Virus record (IMG/VR): IMGVR_UViG_3300042691_031808
Coordinates: 1 to 36,512 of that record
Direction: 5' to 3' (one strand)
DNA length: 36,512 bases
Origin: a virus
Positions 23,984-31,980 of this stretch are shown piece after piece. The notes beneath the pieces were generated by a model that was not told the origin of the DNA, made no database searches, and worked only from the letters and a program-made list of their open reading frames with translations. The number at the start of each line of letters is the position of its first letter. Position 1 is the stretch's first letter. The position numbers and the translations under genes are program-made.

Positions 23984-26204
23984 AAAATCTATTACTGTAG
24001 CACAAAAATTAAAACATGAGTATCTAACTCTTGAACATTTGCTTTTCGGTATGCTTTGCGAAGAAGGATTCTGCAATTATATTAACGGGTATGGAGCAGA
24101 TGCAGATTTTCTTAAAAAAAATTTAGAACACTATCTTAAAAATAAATGTGACGAAATTAAAATCGATGATGACACGCCTAAGCCTAAAAAAACACAGGCA
24201 GTTGAAAGAGTACTAAATCGCGCATTTACACAAGTTTTATTTAATGGTAGACAAAAAATTGAAGCATCTGATGTGTTTATATCCATGATGAGCGAAAAAC
24301 GTAGCTATGCTCATTACTATATTCAACAAGCTGGTATCGATAGAGATAAATTTACAGATTATCTAAATAACGAAGTAAGTGAAATAGAAGAAGAAGAAAA
24401 TAATCCCATGGATCATCAAGGAGATCGAGCTCTCAGAGCTTTTACAACCAATTTAAACGATCAAGTTAAGAAAGGAAAGATTGATCCTGTAATTGGTAGA
24501 ATAGACGAATTGGAAAACATCGCACTATCATTAGGCAGAAGAACTAAGAGCAATGTTCTGCTAGTCGGCGATCCAGGCGTAGGTAAAACTGCAATTGCAG
24601 AAGGCCTTGCTTACAATATCGTCAAAGGTGCTGTTCCTGAATTTTTAAAACCATATACAGTTTATAATCTAGATGTTAGTTCTATGTTAGCTGGTTCTAA
24701 GTATAGAGGTGACTTTGAAGAAAGATTCAAAGCAGTATTAAAAGGGCTAGAGAAAAAAGGAAAGACTGTACTCTTTATTGACGAAGCTCATATGATTAGC
24801 GGTGCAGGTAGTGCAAACAACAGTGCAAATGATCTTAGCAACATGATGAAACCTGCATTAAGCAAAGGTAACATTAAAGTTGTTGCTTCAACTACCTGGG
24901 AAGAATATCGAAAATATTTCGAAAAAGATCGTGCATTGATGCGTAGATTCCAGCGTATTAGTATTGACGAACCTACTTCAGAAATGACTGCTCAAATCCT
25001 AAAAGGAATTAGAAAATATTACGAACAACATCATAATGTCAAAATTAAGGATGATGCTATTCAAGCTGCAATTAAACTTAGTGTAAAATATCAAGCAGAT
25101 AAAAAATTACCTGATAAAGCTATTGATTTAATTGATTGTGCTGCAAGTAGATTCAATTTAAAACATGCAGATACTAGAATAATCACAGCTAGTGAAATCG
25201 AATTTGAATTAAGTAAAATGATTAATATGCCTGCTGAAACAATCGCAGAAACAGAAGCTAATAATCTTGCCAACTTAGAAACTAAAATTGCTTCAGAAGT
25301 TTATGGTCAAGATACTGCGGTTACAGAAATTGTAGATAAAATCTTAGTAAGCAGAGCTGGATTAAAATCTGATAACAAACCTATTGGTAGTTTTGTTTTT
25401 ATGGGGCCAACAGGGTGTGGTAAAACAGAAACAGCAAAAGCCTTAGCTAAAAATCTTGGTGTGAAACTTATTCGCTTTGATATGAGCGAATATCAAGAGA
25501 AACACAGTGTAAGTAAATTAATCGGTAGTCCTCCAGGTTATGTAGGATTTGAAGATAATGCTGGATTATTGATTACACAAATTCAAGAAAATCCTAACTG
25601 TGTTTTACTACTTGATGAAATCGAAAAAAGTCATCCAGATGTCAGTACAATATTACTGCAAATTATGGATAACGGATTTATCACAGGCAGTAATGGTAAA
25701 CGTGCAGATTGCAGAAATATAATTTTAATTCTTACTACAAATGCAGGTGCTGCGGAATCTGAAAAAAATGCCATCGGGTTTGGTAGCCAAGAAAAAATTT
25801 ACGAAGATAAAGAATTGAAAAAGTTCTTTGCTCCAGAATTTAGAAATCGTCTAGATGCTGTTATTACTTTCAACAAACTTGGCAAAGAAACAATGATTAA
25901 AATTGTTGGCAAGTTCATGGACGAAGTAAAAGAGCAAGTACGCGAAAAAGGTGTCAAAATGAAAATTAATAACGAAGCAGTTAATTGGCTCGTTGAAAAA
26001 GGTTTTGACAAGAAAATGGGTGCTCGTCCGTTACAACGTGTAATTGATAAAGAAATTAAACGTCCGTTATCTAAACTAATTCTTTTTGGCGATCTAAAAA
26101 ATGGTGGAATATTGCATATTGCTGTCGAAGACGATAAAATTGTATTACGCCCTAAAGTAAATAAACCGAAAGTAATTGTAAATGAAGTTCTTGAAGAATC
26201 ATAA
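23946..26204 (+). CDS. clpA: ClpA-like AAA+ unfoldase, 752 aa
   Basis: Domain order: Clp N-domain (about 1-145, EYLTLEHLLFGML), first AAA+ module with Walker A GDPGVGKT near 207 and Walker B VLFIDEAH, then second AAA+ module with GPTGCGKT near 487 and VLLLDEIEKSHPDV. The coiled middle domain of ClpB is absent and total length matches E. coli ClpA (758). An IGF tripeptide near residue 610 (NAIGFGSQ) lies where ClpA has the IGL loop that docks on ClpP. It probably feeds proteins to host ClpP, since no phage ClpP is seen in the window. GGAAAA lies 6-11 bases before the start. Confidence 0.92.
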   Translation: MVEPSNELQSIFEKSITVAQKLKHEYLTLEHLLFGMLCEEGFCNYINGYGADADFLKKNLEHYLKNKCDEIKIDDDTPKPKKTQAVERVLNRAFTQVLFNGRQKIEASDVFISMMSEKRSYAHYYIQQAGIDRDKFTDYLNNEVSEIEEEENNPMDHQGDRALRAFTTNLNDQVKKGKIDPVIGRIDELENIALSLGRRTKSNVLLVGDPGVGKTAIAEGLAYNIVKGAVPEFLKPYTVYNLDVSSMLAGSKYRGDFEERFKAVLKGLEKKGKTVLFIDEAHMISGAGSANNSANDLSNMMKPALSKGNIKVVASTTWEEYRKYFEKDRALMRRFQRISIDEPTSEMTAQILKGIRKYYEQHHNVKIKDDAIQAAIKLSVKYQADKKLPDKAIDLIDCAASRFNLKHADTRIITASEIEFELSKMINMPAETIAETEANNLANLETKIASEVYGQDTAVTEIVDKILVSRAGLKSDNKPIGSFVFMGPTGCGKTETAKALAKNLGVKLIRFDMSEYQEKHSVSKLIGSPPGYVGFEDNAGLLITQIQENPNCVLLLDEIEKSHPDVSTILLQIMDNGFITGSNGKRADCRNIILILTTNAGAAESEKNAIGFGSQEKIYEDKELKKFFAPEFRNRLDAVITFNKLGKETMIKIVGKFMDEVKEQVREKGVKMKINNEAVNWLVEKGFDKKMGARPLQRVIDKEIKRPLSKLILFGDLKNGGILHIAVEDDKIVLRPKVNKPKVIVNEVLEES

Positions 26205-26811
26205 TGTAAAGTACAGCACAAAACTATTCCAGAGTAAATTCAAATATAAAATTGTGTTTACTTCTGGAGTAGCTGGCTGGTTTAGAGGTAGCAGTGCTGA
26301 ACAAATTCTAGATCATCACGATAATAATGATTATTATTATGCTAGAAAAGCCTTACCGAGTGATAAAACTCACGCTAAAAAACTAGCAGAACTACTAAAA
26401 AATGTCGAGGATTGGGGAGCAAGGGTAGAAACTCCGTTCGTCAGCGTGTATCTCAATAATGAACGAGATCTAGAAAATGTTATTAAAGTTTGTAAAAACA
26501 GAGTCAAATACTTAGAAATTCCGGATCCTAAAACAGAAAATCTGTTAGCCGAGGGCACAATTTTAGTTAAGAAACTGAACTTTAAATTTAAAGTAAGTCT
26601 AGGAGTTTCTGATCAAAATCACAGTAACTTTGTACAGTGGTGTGAAAATAACCCTAAAATACGCATGCCTAAACGTGCTAAACGTGATCTTACCAGAGAC
26701 AAAAATGCTGGAGGAGGCTTTTTCTACGTCAAAGACGAAAAAGTGCTCACTATGGTAAAGATGTTCCTAGGGCGTACAATCACTAAAGTTGAGACTGTAG
26801 TACAAGGCTAA
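26182..26811 (+). CDS. Conserved phage protein of unknown function, 209 aa
   Basis: A basic, mixed alpha/beta protein. Recognisable pieces are YKIVFTSGVAGWFRGSSAEQ near residue 22, a helix-rich middle (KLAELLKNVEDWGARVET) and an Asn/Lys-rich end with KRAKRDLTRDKNAGGGFFYVKD. I do not recognise the family. It starts 23 bases inside clpA, so translation is probably coupled, and it is the last gene before the terminator at 26828. The strand-helix pattern and basic patches would suit nucleic-acid binding, but that is a guess. Confidence 0.65.
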   Translation: MKFLKNHNVKYSTKLFQSKFKYKIVFTSGVAGWFRGSSAEQILDHHDNNDYYYARKALPSDKTHAKKLAELLKNVEDWGARVETPFVSVYLNNERDLENVIKVCKNRVKYLEIPDPKTENLLAEGTILVKKLNFKFKVSLGVSDQNHSNFVQWCENNPKIRMPKRAKRDLTRDKNAGGGFFYVKDEKVLTMVKMFLGRTITKVETVVQG

Positions 26812-26827
26812 AAAGTAGTTTATAAAG

Positions 26828-26863
26828 ATCCCTTTTACGCTAAATATGTAAAAGGGATTTTTT
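26828..26863 (+). terminator. Intrinsic terminator after the clpA operon
   Basis: An 11-base-pair stem, ATCCCTTTTAC at 26828-26838 with GTAAAAGGGAT at 26848-26858, around a 9-base loop, followed by TTTTT to 26863. The next ATG is at 26864, directly after the T run. The loop carries a late-promoter-like TAAATA. Confidence 0.85.
26839..26846 (+). promoter_or_regulatory. Late-promoter-like octamer inside the terminator loop
   Basis: GCTAAATA fills the loop of the terminator at 26828 and lies 17 bases upstream of the ATG at 26864. It shares TAAATA with the other late octamers. If active, transcription would start within the right arm of the stem, near 26853, so the new mRNA would not contain the hairpin. 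Confidence 0.4.
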
Positions 26864-27418
26864 ATGACTAAATCTTCGAGCACTATACTTAGAGAGTATT
26901 TAGATATACTAAACGAAGGACCCCCTCCAGAAGTAGGTCCTAATGCAGTAAAAAAACCTACATCAGAATCAAAAAAGAATTTTTTAGATTTCATGGAAGA
27001 TGTAGAATTGGAAGGTGACATTGTATCGGGCGATTACTTTCATATAGAGCTAGCAGAGGGCGAAGGTATAGAAACCTGGGTCATCGCTGAGTGGACAGAA
27101 TCTGTACTTATTGAAGCCGATGCTACCGTTTTAAAATTATTAGAACAACACGGTGCTACTTTCCACGACGAATTAACTGAAGCGGAATATCAAGGACGCA
27201 AAGTGCCATTAGGTAAACGTATGCCTGGAGATGTAAAAAAATCCAAAGTATATGTTCGTAAACCAAATGGAAAAGTAGTTAAAGTTAACTTCGGCGATAA
27301 AAAGATGAAGATAAAAAAATCTAATCCTAAACGTCGTAAAAGTTTTAGAGCACGTCATAACTGTCAAAATCCAGGACCGCGTTGGAAGGCACGTTATTGG
27401 TCATGTAGGGCATGGTAA
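26864..27418 (+). CDS. Conserved phage protein with leader motif and RARHNC/YWSCRAW tail, 184 aa
   Basis: The start STILREYLDILNEGPPP contains L16-N17-E18, a (L/I)-x-E site like those cut by the T4 gp21 prohead protease. The middle is acidic (ELAEGEGIETWVI, then LIEADA). The last 80 residues are basic and end with SFRARHNC...ARYWSCRAW, a Cys/Arg/Trp motif I recall in many marine T4-like phages with no known function. The two cysteines and a His could bind zinc. It heads the operon after the terminator, and its own ribosome-binding site is not evident, since the T run abuts the ATG. Confidence 0.7.
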   Translation: MTKSSSTILREYLDILNEGPPPEVGPNAVKKPTSESKKNFLDFMEDVELEGDIVSGDYFHIELAEGEGIETWVIAEWTESVLIEADATVLKLLEQHGATFHDELTEAEYQGRKVPLGKRMPGDVKKSKVYVRKPNGKVVKVNFGDKKMKIKKSNPKRRKSFRARHNCQNPGPRWKARYWSCRAW

Positions 27419-27419
27419 T

Positions 27420-27761
27420 ATGAAAATACTAGAAGTTATTAATCTCGATAGTTTTAACGCTGAAGAATATGATGTCGTAGAAGACTTAATGTTCTTTATG
27501 AATAATGATCCTCTTTTCTATAGACAAGATTATTATCCATCAATGTTAAAATTTATGAATTGCAATAAATCCGGAAAACCTTTCGAAAGTTCAAATTTTC
27601 GTCCTATGGTTAAAAAAGCTTACGAAATGTATCATCATAAATTTCCTGTAAAAAATTTAAAAAAAGAAATTAATTTAGAAATGATGGACGAAGTTTGTTC
27701 TAAAATTTATGAATCTGAATTAGAAAATATAAAGATGGGCCACTATAACAGTAAAAAATAA
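27420..27761 (+). CDS. Conserved phage protein, 113 aa
   Basis: It starts MKILEVINLDSFNAEEYDVV. The motif DLMFFMNNDPLFYRQDYYP followed by a PMVKKAYEMYHHKFP helix is one I recall in T4-like marine phages with no known function. The start is similar in hydrophobic spacing to the leader-bearing neighbours but lacks a clear (L/I)-x-E at the usual position, so I do not count it with them. It is nearly all helical and starts 1 base after the previous stop. Confidence 0.6.
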   Translation: MKILEVINLDSFNAEEYDVVEDLMFFMNNDPLFYRQDYYPSMLKFMNCNKSGKPFESSNFRPMVKKAYEMYHHKFPVKNLKKEINLEMMDEVCSKIYESELENIKMGHYNSKK

Positions 27762-27762
27762 A

Positions 27763-28683
27763 ATGCTATTAAGAGAACTATTTGAAAATGAGAGCACTAC
27801 TGTAGGAATAATCTTTGGAAGATTTAATCCTCCACATCAGGGCCATCATGCTGCTTGGGAAATGGCAGCTGAAAACGATCATTGGTTTGTTGGAACGAAT
27901 CAAAGTACACAAGGTCCAAAAGATCCTTTGCCATTCAAAGTAAAAGTTGAAGCCATGAAAAAAATATTTCCTGCAATTAAAGGACATATTGTTGCAGAAA
28001 CAAGTTGGCTAACATTAGCTAGTAAAGTGTACAAAGAATTTGGCGATATATCACTGAATGTATATACTGACGAAGAATGGGTCACTAAAACTATAGTGCA
28101 ATATAACGGAAAAGAAGGTCCGCACGGATTTTATAATTTTAAAAATATTCAAACACAACCTACTCCTAGATTAAGTTCAGCAACAGCATTAAGAGATGCA
28201 GTTGTAAAAGGAGACAGAGAAGCATTTAGTCAAGCAGCAGGTATTGATGCAGACACTGACATTGGAGGTCATGCATATTTTGATTTAGTAGCAAATTATC
28301 TATTACCATATCAAGATGCTCCTAAAAAATCTACATCTAAAAAGAAAGATAAAGAACGAGAAGTAGAAAAAGAATCAAGAGGATTTACTGATGTAAGCGG
28401 AATGAGCAGTAAAGAAATTCAAAGATTAGGTCATGAAGATGACGATTCTAGTACATGGACAGTTTTTGTAGATGGTAAGCGTTGGAAAGAGTTCGCAAAC
28501 GAAAAAGAAGCTTACAGAGCAGCAGCAGCCATTGAAAGAAAATATGGTAAAAAAACTAAAGTGTGGCGTGAATCTGTTTCTGAAGAAGCTGCGGGTGTAG
28601 GAATAATTACTAAACAAAATACAACCGTAGACGTAAACAAAAACACACCTCGTAAAAATTTAAAAGCATTTAGATTAGTTTAA
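27763..28683 (+). CDS. NMNAT-like nucleotidyltransferase with leader, 306 aa
   Basis: After an 8-residue leader MLLRELFE comes VGIIFGRFNPPHQGHH, the nucleotidyltransferase HxGH motif at 25-28. RLSSATALRDAV near residue 135 corresponds to the second signature (ISSTxxR) that binds the triphosphate. These fit NMN adenylyltransferase/bacterial cytidylyltransferase-like enzymes. A charged linker follows at about 190, then a small C-terminal domain (WTVFVDGKRWKEFANEKEAYRAAAAIERKYGK). The leader resembles the propeptide of T4 Alt and ends in L-F-E, a gp21-type site. The enzyme may thus enter the cell with the DNA. The substrate is not certain. Confidence 0.75.
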   Translation: MLLRELFENESTTVGIIFGRFNPPHQGHHAAWEMAAENDHWFVGTNQSTQGPKDPLPFKVKVEAMKKIFPAIKGHIVAETSWLTLASKVYKEFGDISLNVYTDEEWVTKTIVQYNGKEGPHGFYNFKNIQTQPTPRLSSATALRDAVVKGDREAFSQAAGIDADTDIGGHAYFDLVANYLLPYQDAPKKSTSKKKDKEREVEKESRGFTDVSGMSSKEIQRLGHEDDDSSTWTVFVDGKRWKEFANEKEAYRAAAAIERKYGKKTKVWRESVSEEAAGVGIITKQNTTVDVNKNTPRKNLKAFRLV

Positions 28684-28689
28684 GGATTA

Positions 28690-29133
28690 ATGATGGAAGA
28701 TTTACAAAAGGCCAGCAAAGTAGCATTTGCCAGTACGTTTAGTTTTTATCTAAAAGCACATAACTTTCATTGGAATGTTGAAGGTATACATTTTGCTGAA
28801 CTTCATGATCTGTTTGGAAAAATATATGAAGAAGTATATGGAAGCATAGACACTTTTGCAGAACAAATTCGTTCGCAAGGAACATATGTTCCAGCAAGTT
28901 ATCAAAGATTTAGTATGTTAACACAAATTGACGATGAAACTAATATTCTTCCTCCAGATGCTATGCTACAAGAACTTTTAGAAGATAATGAAAAAATTAT
29001 TAAAATTTTAAAGCTAGTATTCCAAGAATCCGAAAAAGTAGGAGAATACGGTTTCAGCGATTTCATTGCAGGTCGAATCGATGCACATCGTAAACATGGA
29101 TGGATGCTAAGAGCAAGTTTAAAAAATGGATGA
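28690..29133 (+). CDS. dps: Dps-like ferroxidase/DNA-protection protein, 147 aa
   Basis: The Dps ferroxidase ligands are present with the exact spacing of E. coli Dps: H27, H39, D54 and E58 (12, 15 and 4 residues apart) in HNFHWNVEGIHFAELHDLF and SIDTFAEQIR. Five helices of normal length follow, ending MLRASLKNG. Dps dodecamers oxidise and store iron and shield DNA from peroxide. The N-terminus is short and lacks the basic tail used for DNA binding. No (L/I)-x-E leader is present. It sits 6 bases after the nucleotidyltransferase gene and overlaps the next by 8. Confidence 0.85.
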   Translation: MMEDLQKASKVAFASTFSFYLKAHNFHWNVEGIHFAELHDLFGKIYEEVYGSIDTFAEQIRSQGTYVPASYQRFSMLTQIDDETNILPPDAMLQELLEDNEKIIKILKLVFQESEKVGEYGFSDFIAGRIDAHRKHGWMLRASLKNG

Positions 29134-29347
29134 ATTAGAACAAATTAAAAAACTTGCTGGCATTAACAGTTTTAATGGATGGCAAGTTTGGGAAGGTAGC
29201 AACATAAGCATCACCGGAAATGAAAAAGGTGAGCTAATGAAGAAACATAATATAAAACCTGGAACTCCTGAATGGTTTCAATTATGGTTTAGTCTACCTA
29301 AATTTACAGGCGAAAAACCAATAGGTCCAGGTATAAGAAAAAAATGA
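29126..29347 (+). CDS. Conserved small phage protein, 73 aa
   Basis: MDELEQIKKLAGI starts it, and a motif KKHNIKPGTPEWFQLWFSLP ends in FTGEKPIGPGIRKK. I recall this proline and tryptophan pattern in marine T4-like phages without a known role. There is no membrane segment. It overlaps the dps gene by 8 bases and the HAD-GH19 gene by 4 bases (ATGA), so all three are probably translated together. Confidence 0.65.
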   Translation: MDELEQIKKLAGINSFNGWQVWEGSNISITGNEKGELMKKHNIKPGTPEWFQLWFSLPKFTGEKPIGPGIRKK

Positions 29348-31086
29348 GAATACTTGATATTATCAGTGAAAGATTAGGTCCTACTGGCAATATGGCGCTG
29401 ACTATTTTTGACATCGACGATACATTATTTCATACTACTGCCAAAATTAAAGTTATTAAAAACGGTAAAGTAGTTCGTAGTTTAACTAATCAAGAATTTA
29501 ACAATTATCAACTACAGCCCGGTGAAGAGTTTGATTTCGGCGAATTTCGTAATGCTGAAAAGTTTGCTCAAGAAAGTGAACCAATCAAACCTATGATTAA
29601 CACTCTAAAACGTATATTAGACAGAGCAACAAATACAAAAGTTATCATGTTAACTGCTAGAGCAGATTTCGATGATAAAGAAAAATTTTTAGATACTTTT
29701 GAAAAATATGGTATCGATATGAGTCGTGTGCATGTTCATCGTGCAGGCAATCTTCCAGGCGATGATCCTCCTGCAATTAAGAAAGCAATATGGGTCAGAA
29801 AATATCTAAACACTGGAAAATATAGTAGAGTAAATTTAATAGATGACTCTATGAGTAATCTAAAAGTTTTTAAAAGTTTAAAATTAGAATATCCAACTGT
29901 AGATTTTGATGCTTACTTTGTTAAACCTTCAGGAAGTGTTAGTGTAGTAGAATCGTGGATAAGCGAAGTTAAAAATCCTTACGATAAGGTAAAAGGAGAT
30001 CCGATAGGATCATTAATTCAAAACTTACAAAATCCAAAAAAACAATCTACTGCTGTTAAAGGTCAAGCAGCACAGCCAGCACCTATTACTAGTAGTCCTT
30101 TAGAACAAACACTAAGAAACTTTGCTATTAAAGCAGGGATTAAAGGAAAAGAATTAGCACAATTTTTAGCTCAATGCGCTCATGAAACTATGAACTTTGC
30201 CAGTTTAGTAGAGCTAGGTGACAACTATAAAAATTATGATCCTAAATTTAATCCAGACAAAGCAAAGACTCTAGGAAACACTAGTCCTGGCGACGGCGAA
30301 CGTTTTAAAGGAAGAGGATTTATACAATTGACCGGTCGCTGGAATTATACACAGGCCGGTCAAGCATTAGGATTGCCACTAGATCAAAAACCTCAATTAT
30401 TAGAAAAACCTGATGTTGCTGCAAAGGCTAGTATTTGGTTTTGGAAAAACCGTGTGCAACCAAATGTTAAAAATTTTACAGATACAAAAACTGTAACTAG
30501 TTATATTAATCCTGGATTATATGGTTTACAGAAACGTCATGGGTTATTTCAAAACTACTTGAAAACCATGTCAACTACTAAAGAAGATTATCATCCTAAC
30601 GATAAGCCCCCTGGTCCAGAAACTAAACCAACTATGCCGGCAGGTACTGTTAGGGTGGACGTCAGCGATGTATATGATTGGTATAAATTAGGACAACATA
30701 TTAGTAACCTTAAAGGTCTAGGTAAACATGACTTTGGCAAGGGGCCTCCAAGCACTATACTGTCATTTGGTAGTGAAGAAGAAGAACACAAATATATACA
30801 AGATTTAATGAAATTAGGTCTTGACACAACAGATATCGATCCCATTGATCCAAACCAGCCCAAAAATATAAAGCGTCAAAAAGTCGATCCGACATTCAAT
30901 GTAGGTGAAAACTTTGCAGACGGGCGTAATCCTCAGGATAAAGGAGACAGTGCCCGGCACGGTATTCCTAAAAAGGCTAGCATAAGTACATTAAAGAGCA
31001 TTCGAAGCAGTAAAACAGCAAGTCCTCGTAAGAAACAATTAGCCCATTGGCAAATAAATATGAGGCAAGGAAAGAAAAAGGAGTGA
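29344..31086 (+). CDS. HAD phosphatase-GH19 lysozyme/chitinase fusion, 580 aa
   Basis: An N-terminal leader MRILDIISE (I7-S8-E9) is followed at once by a HAD domain: DxDDT at 23-27 (nucleophile D23), a motif II VIMLTAR and motif IV VNLIDDSMSN, up to about 200. A Gln/Ala-rich linker leads to a GH19 domain at about 255-400 with catalytic-type HE at 280-281 (AQCAHETMNF), then GRGFIQLTGRWNY and WFWKN. The last 60 residues hold a DSARHGIPKK...KKQLAHWQINM element that I recall from other phage proteins. GH19 domains cleave chitin or peptidoglycan. Its probable packaging leader makes it a candidate entry lysin. Confidence 0.8.
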   Translation: MRILDIISERLGPTGNMALTIFDIDDTLFHTTAKIKVIKNGKVVRSLTNQEFNNYQLQPGEEFDFGEFRNAEKFAQESEPIKPMINTLKRILDRATNTKVIMLTARADFDDKEKFLDTFEKYGIDMSRVHVHRAGNLPGDDPPAIKKAIWVRKYLNTGKYSRVNLIDDSMSNLKVFKSLKLEYPTVDFDAYFVKPSGSVSVVESWISEVKNPYDKVKGDPIGSLIQNLQNPKKQSTAVKGQAAQPAPITSSPLEQTLRNFAIKAGIKGKELAQFLAQCAHETMNFASLVELGDNYKNYDPKFNPDKAKTLGNTSPGDGERFKGRGFIQLTGRWNYTQAGQALGLPLDQKPQLLEKPDVAAKASIWFWKNRVQPNVKNFTDTKTVTSYINPGLYGLQKRHGLFQNYLKTMSTTKEDYHPNDKPPGPETKPTMPAGTVRVDVSDVYDWYKLGQHISNLKGLGKHDFGKGPPSTILSFGSEEEEHKYIQDLMKLGLDTTDIDPIDPNQPKNIKRQKVDPTFNVGENFADGRNPQDKGDSARHGIPKKASISTLKSIRSSKTASPRKKQLAHWQINMRQGKKKE

Positions 31087-31089
31087 TAT

Positions 31090-31725
31090 ATGAGCAGTTT
31101 TGAATTTGATTTTACTTTAGCAAAACTAAAGAAAGTAGTACATAAAAACAAAGAATTAGAGTTATGGCATAATGCGTTTAATACGTATTTGCCTAAATTT
31201 TATATTACTACACCAGCCCGTGTAGCAGGGTTTATAGCACAGTGCCAACACGAATCAGCTGATTTTACAGCACTGCAAGAAAACTTAAATTACGGAGCAA
31301 AGGGTCTGCGCGGACTGTTTGGAAAGTATTTTCCGGATGATGCTACTGCAAAAGCTTACGAACGTAAACCTGAAAAAATTGCTAATAAAATTTATAGCAG
31401 TCGTATGGGTAACGGACCAGAAGCTTCAGGCGACGGATGGAAATATCGTGGACGTGGAATTCTGCAACTAACAGGTCGCGATAATTACACTAAATGCAGC
31501 AGAGATTTATTTGGTGATGATACGCTAGCGAACGATCCGGATTTATTACGTACACCTGAGTATGCTACATTAAGTGCTTGCTGGTTCTGGTATAAAAATC
31601 AACTAAATGCAATTTGCGATAAAGGTGATATTGTATTATTAAGTAAAAAAATTAACGGCGGTACTATCGGAATGGAGGATCGCATCAAGCATTGGAATGA
31701 TGCATTGGATGCTTTCGAAGAGTAA
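31090..31725 (+). CDS. GH19-family endolysin, 211 aa
   Basis: A stand-alone GH19 domain: FIAQCQHESADFTALQENLNY, with HE as the catalytic region near residue 57, GRGILQLTGRDNY, then ACWFWYKN, and an acidic end. Neither a leader nor a signal peptide is present, so it would be cytoplasmic and need a holin for release. It is of normal length for phage GH19 endolysins. AAGGAG lies just before the ATG, and the stop overlaps the next ATG by one base. It is a sister of the GH19 domain in the preceding gene. Confidence 0.88.
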   Translation: MSSFEFDFTLAKLKKVVHKNKELELWHNAFNTYLPKFYITTPARVAGFIAQCQHESADFTALQENLNYGAKGLRGLFGKYFPDDATAKAYERKPEKIANKIYSSRMGNGPEASGDGWKYRGRGILQLTGRDNYTKCSRDLFGDDTLANDPDLLRTPEYATLSACWFWYKNQLNAICDKGDIVLLSKKINGGTIGMEDRIKHWNDALDAFEE

Positions 31726-31955
31726 TGAGATTAAGAGAGTTATTAGGAGAAACTGCAACTAGTGGTGCAACTAGTGCAGGAAACATAGCGGCTGTACCTA
31801 ATCCCCATATTGCTATTGGAAATATAAAACAATATGGTAAAGGTGCAGTCGCTAAACCTCCTAAGGCTTTACAAGCTAAAAATCCAGACGGTACTGCTAA
31901 AAATGCACTTGATATAAAAACTAACATATTCGGCGGTGGTGCCGTAAAACGATAA
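31725..31955 (+). CDS. Small conserved protein with leader motif, 76 aa
   Basis: MRLRELLGE (L7-G8-E9) opens it, then ATSGATSAGNIAAVPNP and YGKGAVAKPPKALQAKNPDG. It is glycine/alanine rich and probably flexible. The middle motif is one I recall in T4-like marine phages with no known role. With E9 as a gp21-type site, cleavage would leave about 67 residues, similar in size to small T4 internal proteins. It overlaps the endolysin stop by one base. Confidence 0.65.
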   Translation: MRLRELLGETATSGATSAGNIAAVPNPHIAIGNIKQYGKGAVAKPPKALQAKNPDGTAKNALDIKTNIFGGGAVKR

Positions 31956-31958
31956 ATA
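31951..31958 (+). promoter_or_regulatory. T4-type late promoter octamer (GATAAATA)
   Basis: GATAAATA at the end of the preceding gene, 22 bases upstream of the ATG at 31981. Context ACGATAAATA matches that at 19779. Confidence 0.55.
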
Positions 31959-31980
31959 TAATGTATTGGAGAAAAGACTC

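Noticed and set aside
25799-26221. Minus-strand open frame of 140 codons opposite clpA
   Set aside because: The clpA frame carries full AAA+ motifs throughout. The reverse frame is Ser/Leu/Thr-rich with no domain and reads as a shadow.
31966-31980. TTG at 31966 as the start of the 240-residue gene
   Set aside because: It would place the ribosome-binding GGAG inside the coding region. ATG at 31981 is better spaced and fits the N-terminus I recall for relatives.
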